This document shows positions 8,456 to 18,231 of a DNA stretch of 64,000 nucleotides, one piece after another. How positions within the stretch are numbered: the stretch's first letter is position 1; the number at the start of each line of letters is the position of its first letter. Origin of the DNA: an uncultured Bryobacterales bacterium (GTDB lineage: Bacteria > Acidobacteriota > Terriglobia > Bryobacterales > UBA6623). The notes under the pieces were generated by a model. It had not been told where the DNA came from. It searched no databases and worked only from the letters and a program-made list of their open reading frames with translations. The position numbers were made by a program, and so were the translations under genes. The stretch lies in NCBI GenBank assembly GCA_951813065.1, contig CATOTH010000006.1, forward strand, positions 421,961 to 485,960, in the 5' to 3' direction.

Positions 8456-9520
8456 GTGTTGAACCGTCCCAAGTTCTGCCTGATGACCCTTGCCGCCACG
8501 AGCGCATTGGCGATGGCGGATCAGGTCGATTCGCCGCCGCTCGAGCTGGTGCAAGCGGGCGTGTTCTTTGTCGGAGGGCATGGGGCTCCGGGCGGAACCG
8601 AGGCCGGAAACGCATCGCTCTCTGAGAAGCCGGCCGTCCAGGTCACCGGGCAGTCGATGGTCCACTACTACGTTCCCAGCGAGAAACGGGACGTTTCTAT
8701 CGTCCTCTACCCGGGGCTCGGGCTAACATCGTATATCTTCCTCGCGACCCCGGACGGCCGCGAGGGATGGGCCACGCTCTTTGCCAGAGACGGCTTCACG
8801 ACGTATGTGTACGACGTTCCGAACACTGGCATTTCCGGATTCGATATCGCCCCCTTCAACCGAGCCCGTCTTGGCGAGCTCGCCGTCGCGGAACAACCGA
8901 ATCTCGCGATCTGGAACCATCGGCAGATCTGGACTCGATGGGGCTTCGGGCCGGAAGCTGGAACGCCCTACGAGCACACCCGATTTCCAGTTGAGAACAT
9001 AGATCAGTTCCTCGCGGCGATGAACCCTAGGGTGGGTGGCGGTAGCGGCCGCGGGCGACGCAGGGCCGCCGACCCGAATGCGCCAGACCCAGTACTTGGG
9101 AACTTCATCGAGCTCCTGGAACGAGCTGGTCCCGCTGTGATCGTCCTGCACTCATGGGCTGGTCGGACTGGCTTGCAAGCGGCCGCGCAAAGGCCGGACT
9201 TGGTGCGAGGAGTCGTGGTTGTCGAGCCCGTCGGCTGTCCGAGTAATCCAGCGGATCCGTTCTTCGAGACAGGCGTCCCGTTTCTGGCGGTCTATGGGGA
9301 CTTCATCGAAGAACGAGGGCAAGCCGGCAGGCTCGGAGCCTGCCGCAGCACGGCGGAAAACCTGTCCAAGCGAGGCGTGCCGGCCGGTATGCTTGTGTTG
9401 CCCGAAATCGGAATTGCGGGTAATACCCATTTGATGATGCAGGACGATAACAACGATGACATCGCGGGGCGGATCGTCACCTGGATCACTGATCATGTGG
9501 ATAGCTCGTCGGCCGATTAG
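8456..9520 (+). CDS. Exported alpha/beta hydrolase, esterase-like
   Basis: 354 residues from a GTG start with an AGGATAGG about ten bases upstream. A probable signal peptide covers residues 1-21 (CLMTLAATSALAMA). The fold is read from the early strand VSIVLYPGLGLTSYIF, the nucleophile elbow VIVLHSWAGRTGLQAA (about residues 228-243), the acid strand PFLAVYGDFIEE and a C-terminal GNTHLMMQDDNN with the likely catalytic His. The elbow reads H-S-W-A-G, so the first glycine of GxSxG is replaced. Relatives of Alcaligenes esterase 713 share this general layout. An insertion rich in Gly and Arg (GGGSGRGRRRA, about residue 194) precedes the elbow. The substrate is unknown. Confidence 0.7.
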   Translation: MLNRPKFCLMTLAATSALAMADQVDSPPLELVQAGVFFVGGHGAPGGTEAGNASLSEKPAVQVTGQSMVHYYVPSEKRDVSIVLYPGLGLTSYIFLATPDGREGWATLFARDGFTTYVYDVPNTGISGFDIAPFNRARLGELAVAEQPNLAIWNHRQIWTRWGFGPEAGTPYEHTRFPVENIDQFLAAMNPRVGGGSGRGRRRAADPNAPDPVLGNFIELLERAGPAVIVLHSWAGRTGLQAAAQRPDLVRGVVVVEPVGCPSNPADPFFETGVPFLAVYGDFIEERGQAGRLGACRSTAENLSKRGVPAGMLVLPEIGIAGNTHLMMQDDNNDDIAGRIVTWITDHVDSSSAD

Positions 9521-9661
9521 CGAGACGACTCTCCGGGCCTGTGCGGGCTTCGTGACAAAAGGTTCAATCAGCGTTCGGGAGATGCGGGAATGACGCCAGC
9601 ATTCTTCATTCGCTAGGTGTAACCGACTGTACCGGATGCAGGTCAATTAGTAGCAGAAGCC

Positions 9662-10687
9662 ATGGCCACCACTCGCAATTTCGATCGCCGGCAGTTTCTT
9701 GCCGCTGCCAGCTTGGGAGGGCCTGCACTGGCGGCATCCGCAACCACGCTTGGTTCCCAACCGAAGCCGGAGACCCTGGTCGCGCAGCTCCATGAAAGCC
9801 TGACGGACCACCAGCGACAGACCGTAGTCTTGCCCTTTGACAACCCACTCCGGTCGAGGGTGGAGAACAACTGGCACATCACCAACGCGAGAGTGGGTCG
9901 GTTCTTCACCCGCGACCAACAGGCGTTGATCGAAGAGATATTCATGGACCTTCACGCGCCCGATTTCCATGATTCGTTGAAGAAGCATGTTGCTGACGAC
10001 TTTGGCAGCGTGCGGAATCTGTCGGTCGCACTATTCGGGGAGCCTGGTTCAGGGGAGTTTGAGTTTGTCATTACGGGACGACATTGCACCGTCCGGTGCG
10101 ACGGGGATTCCGTGGATGGGGCTGCCTTCGGGGGCCCGATCTTTTATGGGCACGAGGGCGAGAGTTTCTACGAGAGCCCGACGCACCCCAACAACGTGTA
10201 TTGGTTCCAGGCAGAACGTGCCAACGAAGTCTTCAGTGCGCTTGACGGCCGCCAGCGAGCCGAGGCGCTACAGCCGAGGGCACCGCGCGAACGAAGCGTA
10301 TTTACCGTAGAGCCCTCCGCGGAACCGGACGGCCTGCACGTTGGCGAGATGTCCCGCGACCAGCGCGAGTTGGTGAGCCGTACCCTCGCTGACCTACTGT
10401 CTCCTTTCCGCAAGCGCGATCAGGAGGAGGCGCTTAGCCTCATTGAGGGCGCAGGAGGCGTGGACAACCTGACAATGGCCTTCTACCAGAACGAAGACCT
10501 GGGTAACGACGGGGTGTGGGATGTCTGGAAGCTCGAGAGTCCCACGATGGTGTGGTATTTCCGCGGTTCTCCGCATGTCCACGTATGGGTGAACGTGCAG
10601 GAGAACCCGGGCTGGAGGGCTCCCGGCAGCACATCCGGTCGGCGGTCTTCAGGTGGTGCCCGCCGAAGGGGCCGGGCAAACGCTTGA
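9662..10687 (+). CDS. DUF3500-like exported protein with Tat-type leader
   Basis: 341 residues. The leader FDRRQFLAAASLGGPALAASA (residues 6-26) resembles a twin-arginine signal. The body has the DUF3500 pattern: LVAQLHESLTDHQRQT, LPFDNPLRSR, VALFGEPGSGEFEFVITGRH, AAFGGPIFYGHE and a late WYFRGSPHVHVWVNV. The function of the family is not established, though several of its histidines could bind metal. The last 30 residues (from GWRAPGS) are low-complexity Gly/Ser/Arg and look unlike the family, so the natural end may have been altered by a frameshift near 10600. The start follows TAGCAGAAGCC with no strong ribosome site. Confidence 0.6.
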   Translation: MATTRNFDRRQFLAAASLGGPALAASATTLGSQPKPETLVAQLHESLTDHQRQTVVLPFDNPLRSRVENNWHITNARVGRFFTRDQQALIEEIFMDLHAPDFHDSLKKHVADDFGSVRNLSVALFGEPGSGEFEFVITGRHCTVRCDGDSVDGAAFGGPIFYGHEGESFYESPTHPNNVYWFQAERANEVFSALDGRQRAEALQPRAPRERSVFTVEPSAEPDGLHVGEMSRDQRELVSRTLADLLSPFRKRDQEEALSLIEGAGGVDNLTMAFYQNEDLGNDGVWDVWKLESPTMVWYFRGSPHVHVWVNVQENPGWRAPGSTSGRRSSGGARRRGRANA

Positions 10688-10757
10688 GGCAGCCTCTGGG
10701 CAGTCCTTTGAAGCCCCAGCGGTTTCCGGGCGTCACGTAGCGGCTGCATCTTGCAGT

Positions 10758-11960
10758 TCAACGGCTGCGGGGAGCAACCTCGACTCCTGCTTCGATCTGG
10801 TCATTGGGGTAGGCAATTACCTGGTCACCCTCGGCCAGCCCTTTCAGCACTTGCGCTTCCCGGGCATTGCGCTGGCCGACTTCAACCTCCTGAAGCGTCG
10901 CTAACGACAGTGTGTCCACCGTGTAGACGGCCCATTTCTCTCCGTGGCGGAACAGGCTGCTGGAGGGAATCTTGAGGACATCATCTTCCTCCCATATCAC
11001 CACCCGGATCTCGACCCGGTAGCCGTCACCAAGCGCCTCCCAGGCTTCTCGAACGTCCTCGAAGTCAACGATCACGTTGACCCGTTGCTCTTCGACTCCC
11101 AGCGCTGAGATTTTTGTGAAGCCGAACGGTTCGACCTTACGGACCCTGCCGGTCAGGGTGCGGTCACCGCCCCATTGCTCGATCAGGACCTGGTGGCCTG
11201 GACGGATCCGAACTGCATCCGTCGAGAGCATGTCGGAGACAATCTCGAGCTTTTCCGGGTCGGCGATCTCGAGGAGCGGCTCCCCGGCTGGCACGACCGA
11301 TGTGCTTTCTCGAAGGCGCCGCAGCACGACACCGTTGATCGGGGATTTCAGGTCAATGGCGCGTTGTTCGTGGCGGGCGGCGTCGACGCGAATCAGGGCA
11401 GTGCGGGATCTCTCGAGTTCGGCTTGTGCTACGGCGATGGATGACTCGGCGGCGCGCACGGTCTCGTCGGCAGTCTGCTTGCGCAGGCGAACTGCCTCCA
11501 TTCTGTCGTCAGCGAGCAAGCCGTCTTGGTGGAGCCGCTGGTAACGTCGCAGCTCGCTTGTAGCGTGTTCCTCCTCCGCCAAGGCCCTGGAGAGGTCGAC
11601 ACGTGTCCGGTTCACCGCCGCTTCGCTCGTCTTGACGTTGGCTTCGGCTTCCGCGAGAGCTCTCTCGTCCAGGAACTCTGGATCGGTGGGTTGGAATCGC
11701 GCCAGAACGGTTGAGCCTGCCTGGACTCTGTCACCAGGCTCGAGTTCGATTCTCAACACCTTGCCCAGCAAAGGGGCGGAAACCACGTAGCGGTCTCGCA
11801 CCCTGGTCTCACCTTCTTCGTCGAGCGTAACGATCAATCGGCCTCGCGCGGCCTGACCGAAATCCGCCTCTTGAGGCTGCGGCTGAAACGCGAAGTAGAA
11901 TCCCGCAGCCGCGCCGGCAACGATCAGCCAGACCAGAATCCGCGTTGGTCGGATCTTCAT
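10758..11960 (-). CDS. HlyD-family membrane fusion (periplasmic adaptor) protein
   Basis: 400 residues with an N-terminal membrane anchor (ILVWLIVAGAAAGFYFAF, about residues 8-25). Next comes a lipoyl/barrel part (VVSAPLLGKVLRIELEPGDRV), a long alpha-helical hairpin rich in Ala, Glu and Arg (about 100-200), then the returning half-motif LKSPINGVVLRRL and a beta-barrel domain. Such adaptors link an inner-membrane exporter to an outer-membrane channel. It is the third gene of the minus-strand operon: its ATG lies three bases from the stop of the permease. No TolC-like gene is present nearby. Confidence 0.88.
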   Translation of the reverse strand: MKIRPTRILVWLIVAGAAAGFYFAFQPQPQEADFGQAARGRLIVTLDEEGETRVRDRYVVSAPLLGKVLRIELEPGDRVQAGSTVLARFQPTDPEFLDERALAEAEANVKTSEAAVNRTRVDLSRALAEEEHATSELRRYQRLHQDGLLADDRMEAVRLRKQTADETVRAAESSIAVAQAELERSRTALIRVDAARHEQRAIDLKSPINGVVLRRLRESTSVVPAGEPLLEIADPEKLEIVSDMLSTDAVRIRPGHQVLIEQWGGDRTLTGRVRKVEPFGFTKISALGVEEQRVNVIVDFEDVREAWEALGDGYRVEIRVVIWEEDDVLKIPSSSLFRHGEKWAVYTVDTLSLATLQEVEVGQRNAREAQVLKGLAEGDQVIAYPNDQIEAGVEVAPRSR

Positions 11961-11963
11961 GTC

Positions 11964-14330
11964 CTATTCCTTGGCCTTGAGGACTTCCAGGAGGTCGAGG
12001 TGATCCAGTTTGCGCCGGACCAGAAGCCCGGAAATGGCGCTTGCGCCGAGAATCGCGAGGGTACAGAATGCGTAGGTCCTCGGGGTTGCCGCGAGCGGGA
12101 TCGCGTACAGCTCCGATTCCAGCATGGTCACGATGGAGACAGAGAGGCCATAGCCCAGTACCATCCCCAACGGTAGCGCAAGGAGGGTTAATACGCCTAG
12201 TTCGCCAAGCAGTATTGCCGAGATCTCGGCCCGAGTGAACCCCATGACCCGCAAGCTTGCCAGTTCCCGACTGCGCTCTGCCAGCGAGACCCTCGCGGCG
12301 TTGTAGACGACTCCGAAAGCGATAATCGATGCGAACACCACGTTGAAGAAAATCATGATCCCGATGTTCTCGGCGAACGTGTCTCGAAATGCCGTCAGAG
12401 CCGCTTCCCTCATGGTGCTACCGGCAATTGTCGGCGTCTCCTTGACCTGCTGGAACAGTTGGGGAAGAAAGACGGAGTCGACCTTCAGATACCCTCCAGA
12501 GAGAGTCGCCCCCTCCCCCAGTAGTCGCCGCATGGCATCGATTTCCATGTAGGCGGAAAGCCCCATGTATTGCTCAACTACTCCAGTGACGACAGTATTG
12601 CGGATCGCTCGCTTTCCGACCAGAACCTCCACAGTTAGCGGGCTGCCGGGTGAGACGTCCAAGATTTGAGCAAGTCGAGCCGAGACCACAATGCCGTCTG
12701 GTGGCATCTGGACTTGCTCCATTGCCCGGACGTCGATAACCCGAAAAAGCTCTCCTGTTTCGGGCAGTCCGGTGATTGCGAGTTGGCGCGTCCGGGATCC
12801 GGACCGAAGTCGGACTGGGGCGCTGCGAACGGGCTCCGACGCCATCACTCCAGGCAGGCGCTGTAGGGCATGGATCCCGCCCGGAGAAACGGGCTCGGCG
12901 AATGACACCTGGACATCGTGTCGCTGAGCCAGGCGAAACTGAACGTCCATCATCAGTTCCAATGAATCCACCGAGAAGAGCCCGGCGATCAAGATTGCCA
13001 GCGAGCACGCAATGCCCCCAATCCCGATCATCGTCCGTCCTGGTTGGCGCTCGATGTTGCGCAGGATAATGCGCGAGGGCTGGGAGAGCAATCCCTGAAG
13101 CCCCAGACGCTCAGCAAGGCTCGTTCTGTAAGTTGGTGGGGCCTGCGGCCGCATGGCTTCGGCAGGTTGGAGGCGAACCGCGCGCCGGACCGAGGAAATT
13201 GCACCTAGAATCGCTGCGAGGATTCCGATACCGATCGCGGCGGCAACAACGTCGGGCTGCAGTCGGTGCTCGAGGGCAGGGAAGCGAAAGAACTCGTTGT
13301 ACATGCCGAGCATGTGACGTCCCAGGAATGCGCCGCCGGCAGTTCCCGCGAGCGTTCCGGTCAGGCTGATAGCGAGCGCCCAATAGACGTAGTGGAGGGC
13401 GATGTGCCGGTTCGGGTACCCGAGCGCCTTGAGCGTAGCGATTTGCTCGCGTTGCACAGCCACGATGCGACCGAGAACAACGTGCAGCAGAAAGGCTGCG
13501 ACGGCCAGGAAGATCAATGGCACAATCAGGCCGGCGCCTTGCAATCCGCTCAGTTCTTGCTCGACCGACCAGTGGGACAGTTGGAGATCCCTGGGAATAG
13601 CTCCCCAGCCGCCGTAGGGGCGCAACAGGTCGTCCAGTTCCTGGATCACAGCCTCGGATCGTGCCTCTGGCATGAGAAGGAGGGCGACATCGTTGAATCC
13701 GCCCTCCATATCGAAGGCTGCTGCCAGCGCTCTGCGCTCCATCCAAAAGACCCCGAACCGCTTATCGTCGGGAATGAGCTCTCCCGGCCGAATTGTGTAA
13801 ATGAACTCAGGAGAGAGTCCGATGCCGACGATTTCCAACCTGCGTCTTCGCCCATTGAGGACTGCGTGCAGCGAATCCCCCGGTAGCAGTCCATGGGCGT
13901 TCGCAAATCCCTCGCTAGCGATCACTTCGTCCGGACGACCCGAATCGATGTAGCGGCCACTACTTAAGACAATGTCGTTGAGGATCTCCCGTCGCTTGTC
14001 GGGGATCGAGACGAGCCTACCGGTGGCTGGCTCGTCCATGCCGTCCACGTCGAGCGCTACGTCGACGACCACCCGCGTCTCGGCTTGCGAAACACCGGGA
14101 ATTGCTGCGATCCGATTCTGAAGCAGCATCGGAGCGCGTTTGAGAGACGCAAAGACATGAGCGAACCGCTGCCGTTCGTAGTAGGCGCGACGGGTTAGTT
14201 GAAGCGAGTCAAACGCGCTGAAGTACATGATGAACATCAGTACTCCAACGGAGATCACCATGCTGATGGCTATGCCCTGACCCTTGATGCGCCAGAGGTC
14301 TCGGAACAGCTTGCGGTTGATTGCCAGCAT
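11964..14330 (-). CDS. ABC transporter permease with two FtsX domains
   Basis: 788 residues: an N-terminal membrane segment (GIAISMVISVGVLMFIMYFSA), a large periplasmic domain (about 45-265), three segments near 265-390 (FtsX domain 1, with QREQIATLKALGYP), then a second membrane entry (IGIGGIACSLAILIAGLFSV, about 440) followed by a second periplasmic domain and three terminal segments (FtsX domain 2, with RSRELASLRVMGF). This is a fused duplicated unit, as in many type VII-like MacB/LolE superfamily exporters. Together with the upstream ATPase and downstream adaptor it should form a complete mechanotransmission-type export machine. The cargo is unknown. Confidence 0.88.
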   Translation of the reverse strand: MLAINRKLFRDLWRIKGQGIAISMVISVGVLMFIMYFSAFDSLQLTRRAYYERQRFAHVFASLKRAPMLLQNRIAAIPGVSQAETRVVVDVALDVDGMDEPATGRLVSIPDKRREILNDIVLSSGRYIDSGRPDEVIASEGFANAHGLLPGDSLHAVLNGRRRRLEIVGIGLSPEFIYTIRPGELIPDDKRFGVFWMERRALAAAFDMEGGFNDVALLLMPEARSEAVIQELDDLLRPYGGWGAIPRDLQLSHWSVEQELSGLQGAGLIVPLIFLAVAAFLLHVVLGRIVAVQREQIATLKALGYPNRHIALHYVYWALAISLTGTLAGTAGGAFLGRHMLGMYNEFFRFPALEHRLQPDVVAAAIGIGILAAILGAISSVRRAVRLQPAEAMRPQAPPTYRTSLAERLGLQGLLSQPSRIILRNIERQPGRTMIGIGGIACSLAILIAGLFSVDSLELMMDVQFRLAQRHDVQVSFAEPVSPGGIHALQRLPGVMASEPVRSAPVRLRSGSRTRQLAITGLPETGELFRVIDVRAMEQVQMPPDGIVVSARLAQILDVSPGSPLTVEVLVGKRAIRNTVVTGVVEQYMGLSAYMEIDAMRRLLGEGATLSGGYLKVDSVFLPQLFQQVKETPTIAGSTMREAALTAFRDTFAENIGIMIFFNVVFASIIAFGVVYNAARVSLAERSRELASLRVMGFTRAEISAILLGELGVLTLLALPLGMVLGYGLSVSIVTMLESELYAIPLAATPRTYAFCTLAILGASAISGLLVRRKLDHLDLLEVLKAKE

Positions 14331-14333
14331 GGG

Positions 14334-15098
14334 CTACCAACTAAGTTCCTTGGCGGGACTCTTGTGATCGTTGGATCGCTCGGAGACGATCCGACCATCC
14401 AGGAGCTGGATCACACGGTCCGCCATTCCCGCCACGGCAGCGTTGTGCGTAATCACGGCAGTCGCCGTGCCGAGCTCGCGATTGATTCGCTCGATCGCTT
14501 CGAGCACCAAGATGCCTGTTGATATATCAAGAGCTCCGGTCGGCTCGTCGCAGAGCAGGACATCGGGGCGTTTCGCAATGGCCCGGGCGATCGCAACGCG
14601 CTGCTGTTCGCCGCCCGACATCTGAGCGGGGAAGTGATTCATGCGGTCGGCCAAGCCTACGATGCTAAGCGCGTCCTCGGGCGGAAGCGGATCCTCTGCT
14701 ATCTCGGTCACCAGCGCGACGTTCTCCTTGGCAGTCAGGCTGGGAATCAGGTTGTAGAACTGAAATACGAAGCCGACGTGCCGACGTCGATAGTCCGTCC
14801 GCACGGCATCGTCGGCTCCGCTCAGGTTCTGCATGCGATAAGTGACGCGACCATCCGTGGGCACATCAAGGCCGCCTAGGATGTTCAGCAGGGTCGATTT
14901 GCCACTGCCTGACGGCCCTAGCAGGACAAGGAATTCCGAGCTGTAGATGCGAAAGTCGACGCCCCGGAGAGCGTGGACCTGAATCTCGCCCATCGTGTAG
15001 ACCTTGGTTACGCCCTCTGCTTCGAAGACAACATTCGAGGCAGGTTCGGTCGGGGCGGTGGAATCGGGGCGCGCTCGGCTGAGGTCGGTCCGGCTCAT
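14334..15098 (-). CDS. ABC transporter ATP-binding protein (LolD/MacB class)
   Basis: 254 residues, first gene of the three-gene export operon, ending three bases before the permease start. Walker A is [12 protein letters not shown] (about residues 60-71), the Q-loop [10 protein letters not shown], signature [15 protein letters not shown] and Walker [13 protein letters not shown], followed by the switch ITHN. The sequence [16 protein letters not shown] near the N-terminus is typical of the LolD/MacB ATPases. All catalytic elements are intact. About 25 residues of non-conserved leader precede the domain, so the true start could be internal. Confidence 0.92.
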   Translation of the reverse strand: MSRTDLSRARPDSTAPTEPASNVVFEAEGVTKVYTMGEIQVHALRGVDFRIYSSEFLVLLGPSGSGKSTLLNILGGLDVPTDGRVTYRMQNLSGADDAVRTDYRRRHVGFVFQFYNLIPSLTAKENVALVTEIAEDPLPPEDALSIVGLADRMNHFPAQMSGGEQQRVAIARAIAKRPDVLLCDEPTGALDISTGILVLEAIERINRELGTATAVITHNAAVAGMADRVIQLLDGRIVSERSNDHKSPAKELSW

Positions 15099-15362
15099 TC
15101 CCCCGGGTTTCTCGACAGGCCCAAGCCTGTGAAGTCACAGTGTAGTTGATGGAGCACCGGAGCTAGCTGCCCAAGAGTTGAGCAACACGGACGTTTGGGC
15201 GAACCGGGATGCTTCCAGGTCCGTCGATTGGTTCCGATCGTGCTAGGGGAGCAGGCGGATTACTGTCGGTGGCCGCCCCGCGCTGCAGGACGGCCGCCCG
15301 GTTGGTCTCGACTCGGCCCAGGCCCGTTCCGGCGACCGACCCCTTCGGGACGAAGGGATCAG

Positions 15363-16214
15363 TCACTCTGTGTCTGCACGCAGTTTCCTATGGACCCTGG
15401 CGACCTGCCACATGTAGTCGTGCGGCAGGTCGAATCCAACCGCCTTCCCAATATGTTCAGCCGACACTGCCGGTTCGCCAATCGCCTCGTAGTAGAGGCC
15501 CAAGTAGAGGTGCGCATAGAACATGGGCGGTGAAGCTTGTTCGTTGCCGCTTGCTGTTTCCGCCGCATCCAGAACCTTCGAGGGGTCACTCTCGCCTCGA
15601 AACAGAGATAGGATCTCCATCATTGGCGAGCGTCTGTCGTGGCTGACGGGAATCAAGCCGGAACGAGCCGCTTCGGCGCCGTCCGATGCCGCAACGCACA
15701 GGAAGTGCCACACGGAGTTTTCGACATCCTCGGGATTTACCGTGCGATGAATCTCAAACTGGCGGGCACCGTCCGTGAACTGCCGGGCATAGTAGTGCGC
15801 GATGCCCCGCTGCCAAAGCCGAGCTTCGAGCCCGCGGTCTAGCCTTGCAGCAGAGTCGAATGCGGAAATAGATCGTTCCATTTCTGCGTTCTTGAAGCTG
15901 GCAGCTCCGAGCGCTAACAAGACTCCCGGCTCATTGGGCACTACGCGAGTAACGAATCGGTAGTCATCAATCGCTCCGGCGAAGTCCCCAAGCTCCTCAC
16001 GGGCCTTCCCCCGGACCCAGTGGGCATGCCCCGCACTGTCGCCTTGGTGCTCGAGCCACTCGGTGGCAATCTCGGCAGCTCGGGCGGCGTCTCCAGAGCG
16101 GAGGGCCGCCATTGCGTCTGGGAGCGATGGCTGGGCGGCGACACGGGCTGCCGTCAAGCCGAGGGTGACGGTCGCAATGGCCGTGACAAAGTACAAGGAT
16201 CTGAAGGGTGTCAT
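15363..16214 (-). CDS. Exported tetratricopeptide-repeat protein
   Basis: 283 residues from the ATG at 16214, chosen because TTGGAG lies eight bases upstream and the sequence begins with a signal peptide (MTPFRSLYFVTAIATVTLG, cleavage near AAQ at 28). TPR-like helices follow: DAMAALRSGDAARAAEIATEW, HAHWVRGKAREELGDFAGAIDDY, VLLALGAASFKNAEMERSISAF. The C-terminal half (FYAHLYLGLYYEAIGEPAVSAEHI) has further repeats. It is probably a periplasmic or lipoprotein-like protein-interaction scaffold with no known partner. It is transcribed away from the MoxR pair and lies upstream of the ABC exporter operon, separated from it by 264 bases. Confidence 0.65.
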   Translation of the reverse strand: MTPFRSLYFVTAIATVTLGLTAARVAAQPSLPDAMAALRSGDAARAAEIATEWLEHQGDSAGHAHWVRGKAREELGDFAGAIDDYRFVTRVVPNEPGVLLALGAASFKNAEMERSISAFDSAARLDRGLEARLWQRGIAHYYARQFTDGARQFEIHRTVNPEDVENSVWHFLCVAASDGAEAARSGLIPVSHDRRSPMMEILSLFRGESDPSKVLDAAETASGNEQASPPMFYAHLYLGLYYEAIGEPAVSAEHIGKAVGFDLPHDYMWQVARVHRKLRADTE

Positions 16215-16746
16215 TTCAGCTCCAAGCCTCGAAAGCGGAGCCCGGAAAGGCAGTGATTGGAGACATTCGCGCGAAGTCGCCGCTGCCGACCCTGTGCATC
16301 GCAGAAACAACTCTACACCAGTCCGACGCGCACCCTGGCTGGCAGCACGGCCGGCACCAATTTCGGCATAAGGATTGTCGGCACACCATCAGCACGCAGG
16401 ATCGGCTTTGTTCCGCGCCGGTTGCGCACAGTCACCGAGCGTGGTGCGAATCCTCGTGGAGGGAGTCTTTGCGCCGTTGGATTCATTTCCCATTCGTCAT
16501 GGTTGGCACTGCAGAGCGTCCCTGTGGCCCCATGACTGTCGACATCCCCTTTCCGAGGTTTGTCGACAAGCGGCGACCCAACTTCACCCGTACCACTGCT
16601 GAGCGCCTTGCGGGAGAGGAACGGATCGTCATGGTGCGATCCAGTCGATTTGCCGATGGTATGAGGACTGTCGATCAACTGAAATCGGATAGCTAACGCT
16701 CCAACAAACTACCTATAATTGTGTTTTAATTCGGTTTCCGCGGCCC
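16215..16746. other. Divergent intergenic region, TPR gene / membrane protein gene
   Basis: About 530 bases between divergently transcribed genes, so it must hold promoters for both. Only one convincing element is seen, the TATAAT box listed separately. A 162-codon forward frame starting at 16208 has no family resemblance and I do not accept it. Confidence 0.4.
16714..16719 (+). promoter_or_regulatory. Candidate -10 box TATAAT before the membrane protein/MoxR pair
   Basis: A perfect TATAAT ends 27 bases before the ATG at 16747, in a local AT-rich stretch. No TTGACA-like -35 sits at 16-18 bases, so it is a candidate only. Confidence 0.35.
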
Positions 16747-18231
16747 ATGCCCGCACCAAACTTGAGTCCAGGTCCCGTTGAGACCTTAGTTCGTGTCTGC
16801 CAATCGAGGGTTTCCAGCCATCGACGAAGACGTGAGACTTTCTTCGCCCTGGCAGTAGCCTTGGGCGGAGTCTGCCTGCTATTCCTGCTGGGGACCCGCT
16901 ACGTCCCTGCCGCCTTGGCCGTGCTGACCGCCATGTTCGGTGTATGGATGGCCCTGGAGCGATGGCGTTCGGATCGGCCGACTGCGTACGAGATAGCCCA
17001 ACAGATCGACAGGCGGGAGGGTTTATCGGACCGACTTGCAACGGCGTACTATTTCCGGTCCGTCTCGCGGGAGCGCATCTCTGGACGCATCGTCGACTTG
17101 CAATACACGCATGCGGCGGGGGCCGCGCACCAAGTTGACCCCCGATCAAGTTTTCCGAAGATCGCCACCCGTTCCCAGCGGACGAGTGTCTGGCTGTTCG
17201 CAGGCGCTTTGGTGCTCTTCGGGCTTCGAGCGTCAGTCCAGACGGAGCTGTCGTTCGAACCGCCTCTCGCGACGCTCTTGTTCAGTTCGTGGTTTGATTC
17301 CCGGGTGCCATCTCCCGATAGCCAACAGTTGAGCCCGGTGGCGATCGACGAACAGACTCTGCCCGATGCCGAGCTTGAGAGTCAGGCACTCGGCCGCAAG
17401 CGCGAGAGCGCGACGGAATCTCTTGTCGAATCATTGCCTGAGGAGCCTTACGAGCCTTCCGAACAGGATGAAGCGGGTCTCCCCGAGGTCGAGGGGCTGA
17501 TCACGCTGCCGCTGGAGGACCTGGAGGCAGAGGGCTTGTCACAGGAAGCCTCGGTGCTAGCGCACGAAACCGACGATCCGACGCTCGGGGAGCAGGACTT
17601 GGGAGACCTGCCCACGGATACTGACGGGACCGAATGGAGCGAAGAAGCGCAGAGCCTGCTTGATAAGCTCAAGCAGGCCTTCTCAAACATGCTGGAGACC
17701 TTGGACATGGCTGCGGTGGAGAGCGCGAGTTCCGAGCAGGGGCAGGAGCAGGGGAGCGGTACCAGCGAGGAAGCCTCCTCCTCCGGGAACCCGTCCGAGA
17801 CAGGTTCCGCCGACCAAGAGGCAGCCGCTGAGTCCGGCGACGCAAGTATGGAGGGCGGGGAGCCCGGGGACACGGCTGGAGAGGCTGCATCGGCTGGCAA
17901 TACCAGCGGAGAGGACAGCAGTGGCAATCAGAGGAGCGGAGAGGACGCGTCCGCAGCTGGTACGAGTGACGGTTCCAAGGAATTCGTGGAGGCGGAGCAG
18001 GTCGAGGTGTTCGGAGAACTCGAGAACCTTTACATGGAACGTGCGGAAAAGATGAAGGGCGAGGTCACGATCGAAACCCGTCTGGCCGAGCCGTCAGCCG
18101 GAGTGCCGTACAATCAGCGTTTTACCAGCCATGCCGACACGGGGAGCGCCATCAGTCGAGACGAAGTCCCGGCCGCATTCCGAACCTACATCAAGAATTA
18201 CTTCGAGACACTGCGAGGGAACACGGAATAG
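16747..18231 (+). CDS. Membrane protein with acidic low-complexity region, MoxR partner
   Basis: 494 residues. Two membrane segments near 32-65 (TFFALAVALGGVCLLFLLG and AALAVLTAMFGVWMAL) are followed by a helical stretch (AYEIAQQIDRREGLSDRLATA), a third segment (about 140-158), then some 230 residues of Glu/Ser/Gly/Ala-rich sequence. A conserved end follows: PYNQRFTSHADT and VPAAFRTYIKNYFETLR. This layout is that of proteins encoded next to MoxR/DUF58/vWA genes, and the final motif suggests a link to a complex. The stop touches the MoxR start, so the two are translated together. The acidic linker is probably disordered. The molecular function is unknown. Confidence 0.65.
   Translation: MPAPNLSPGPVETLVRVCQSRVSSHRRRRETFFALAVALGGVCLLFLLGTRYVPAALAVLTAMFGVWMALERWRSDRPTAYEIAQQIDRREGLSDRLATAYYFRSVSRERISGRIVDLQYTHAAGAAHQVDPRSSFPKIATRSQRTSVWLFAGALVLFGLRASVQTELSFEPPLATLLFSSWFDSRVPSPDSQQLSPVAIDEQTLPDAELESQALGRKRESATESLVESLPEEPYEPSEQDEAGLPEVEGLITLPLEDLEAEGLSQEASVLAHETDDPTLGEQDLGDLPTDTDGTEWSEEAQSLLDKLKQAFSNMLETLDMAAVESASSEQGQEQGSGTSEEASSSGNPSETGSADQEAAAESGDASMEGGEPGDTAGEAASAGNTSGEDSSGNQRSGEDASAAGTSDGSKEFVEAEQVEVFGELENLYMERAEKMKGEVTIETRLAEPSAGVPYNQRFTSHADTGSAISRDEVPAAFRTYIKNYFETLRGNTE

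Noticed and set aside
16208..16696. 162-codon forward frame upstream of the membrane protein/MoxR pair
   Set aside because: It overlaps the start of the TPR gene on the other strand, has no leader, motif or ribosome site, and has skewed Arg/His/Ser content.
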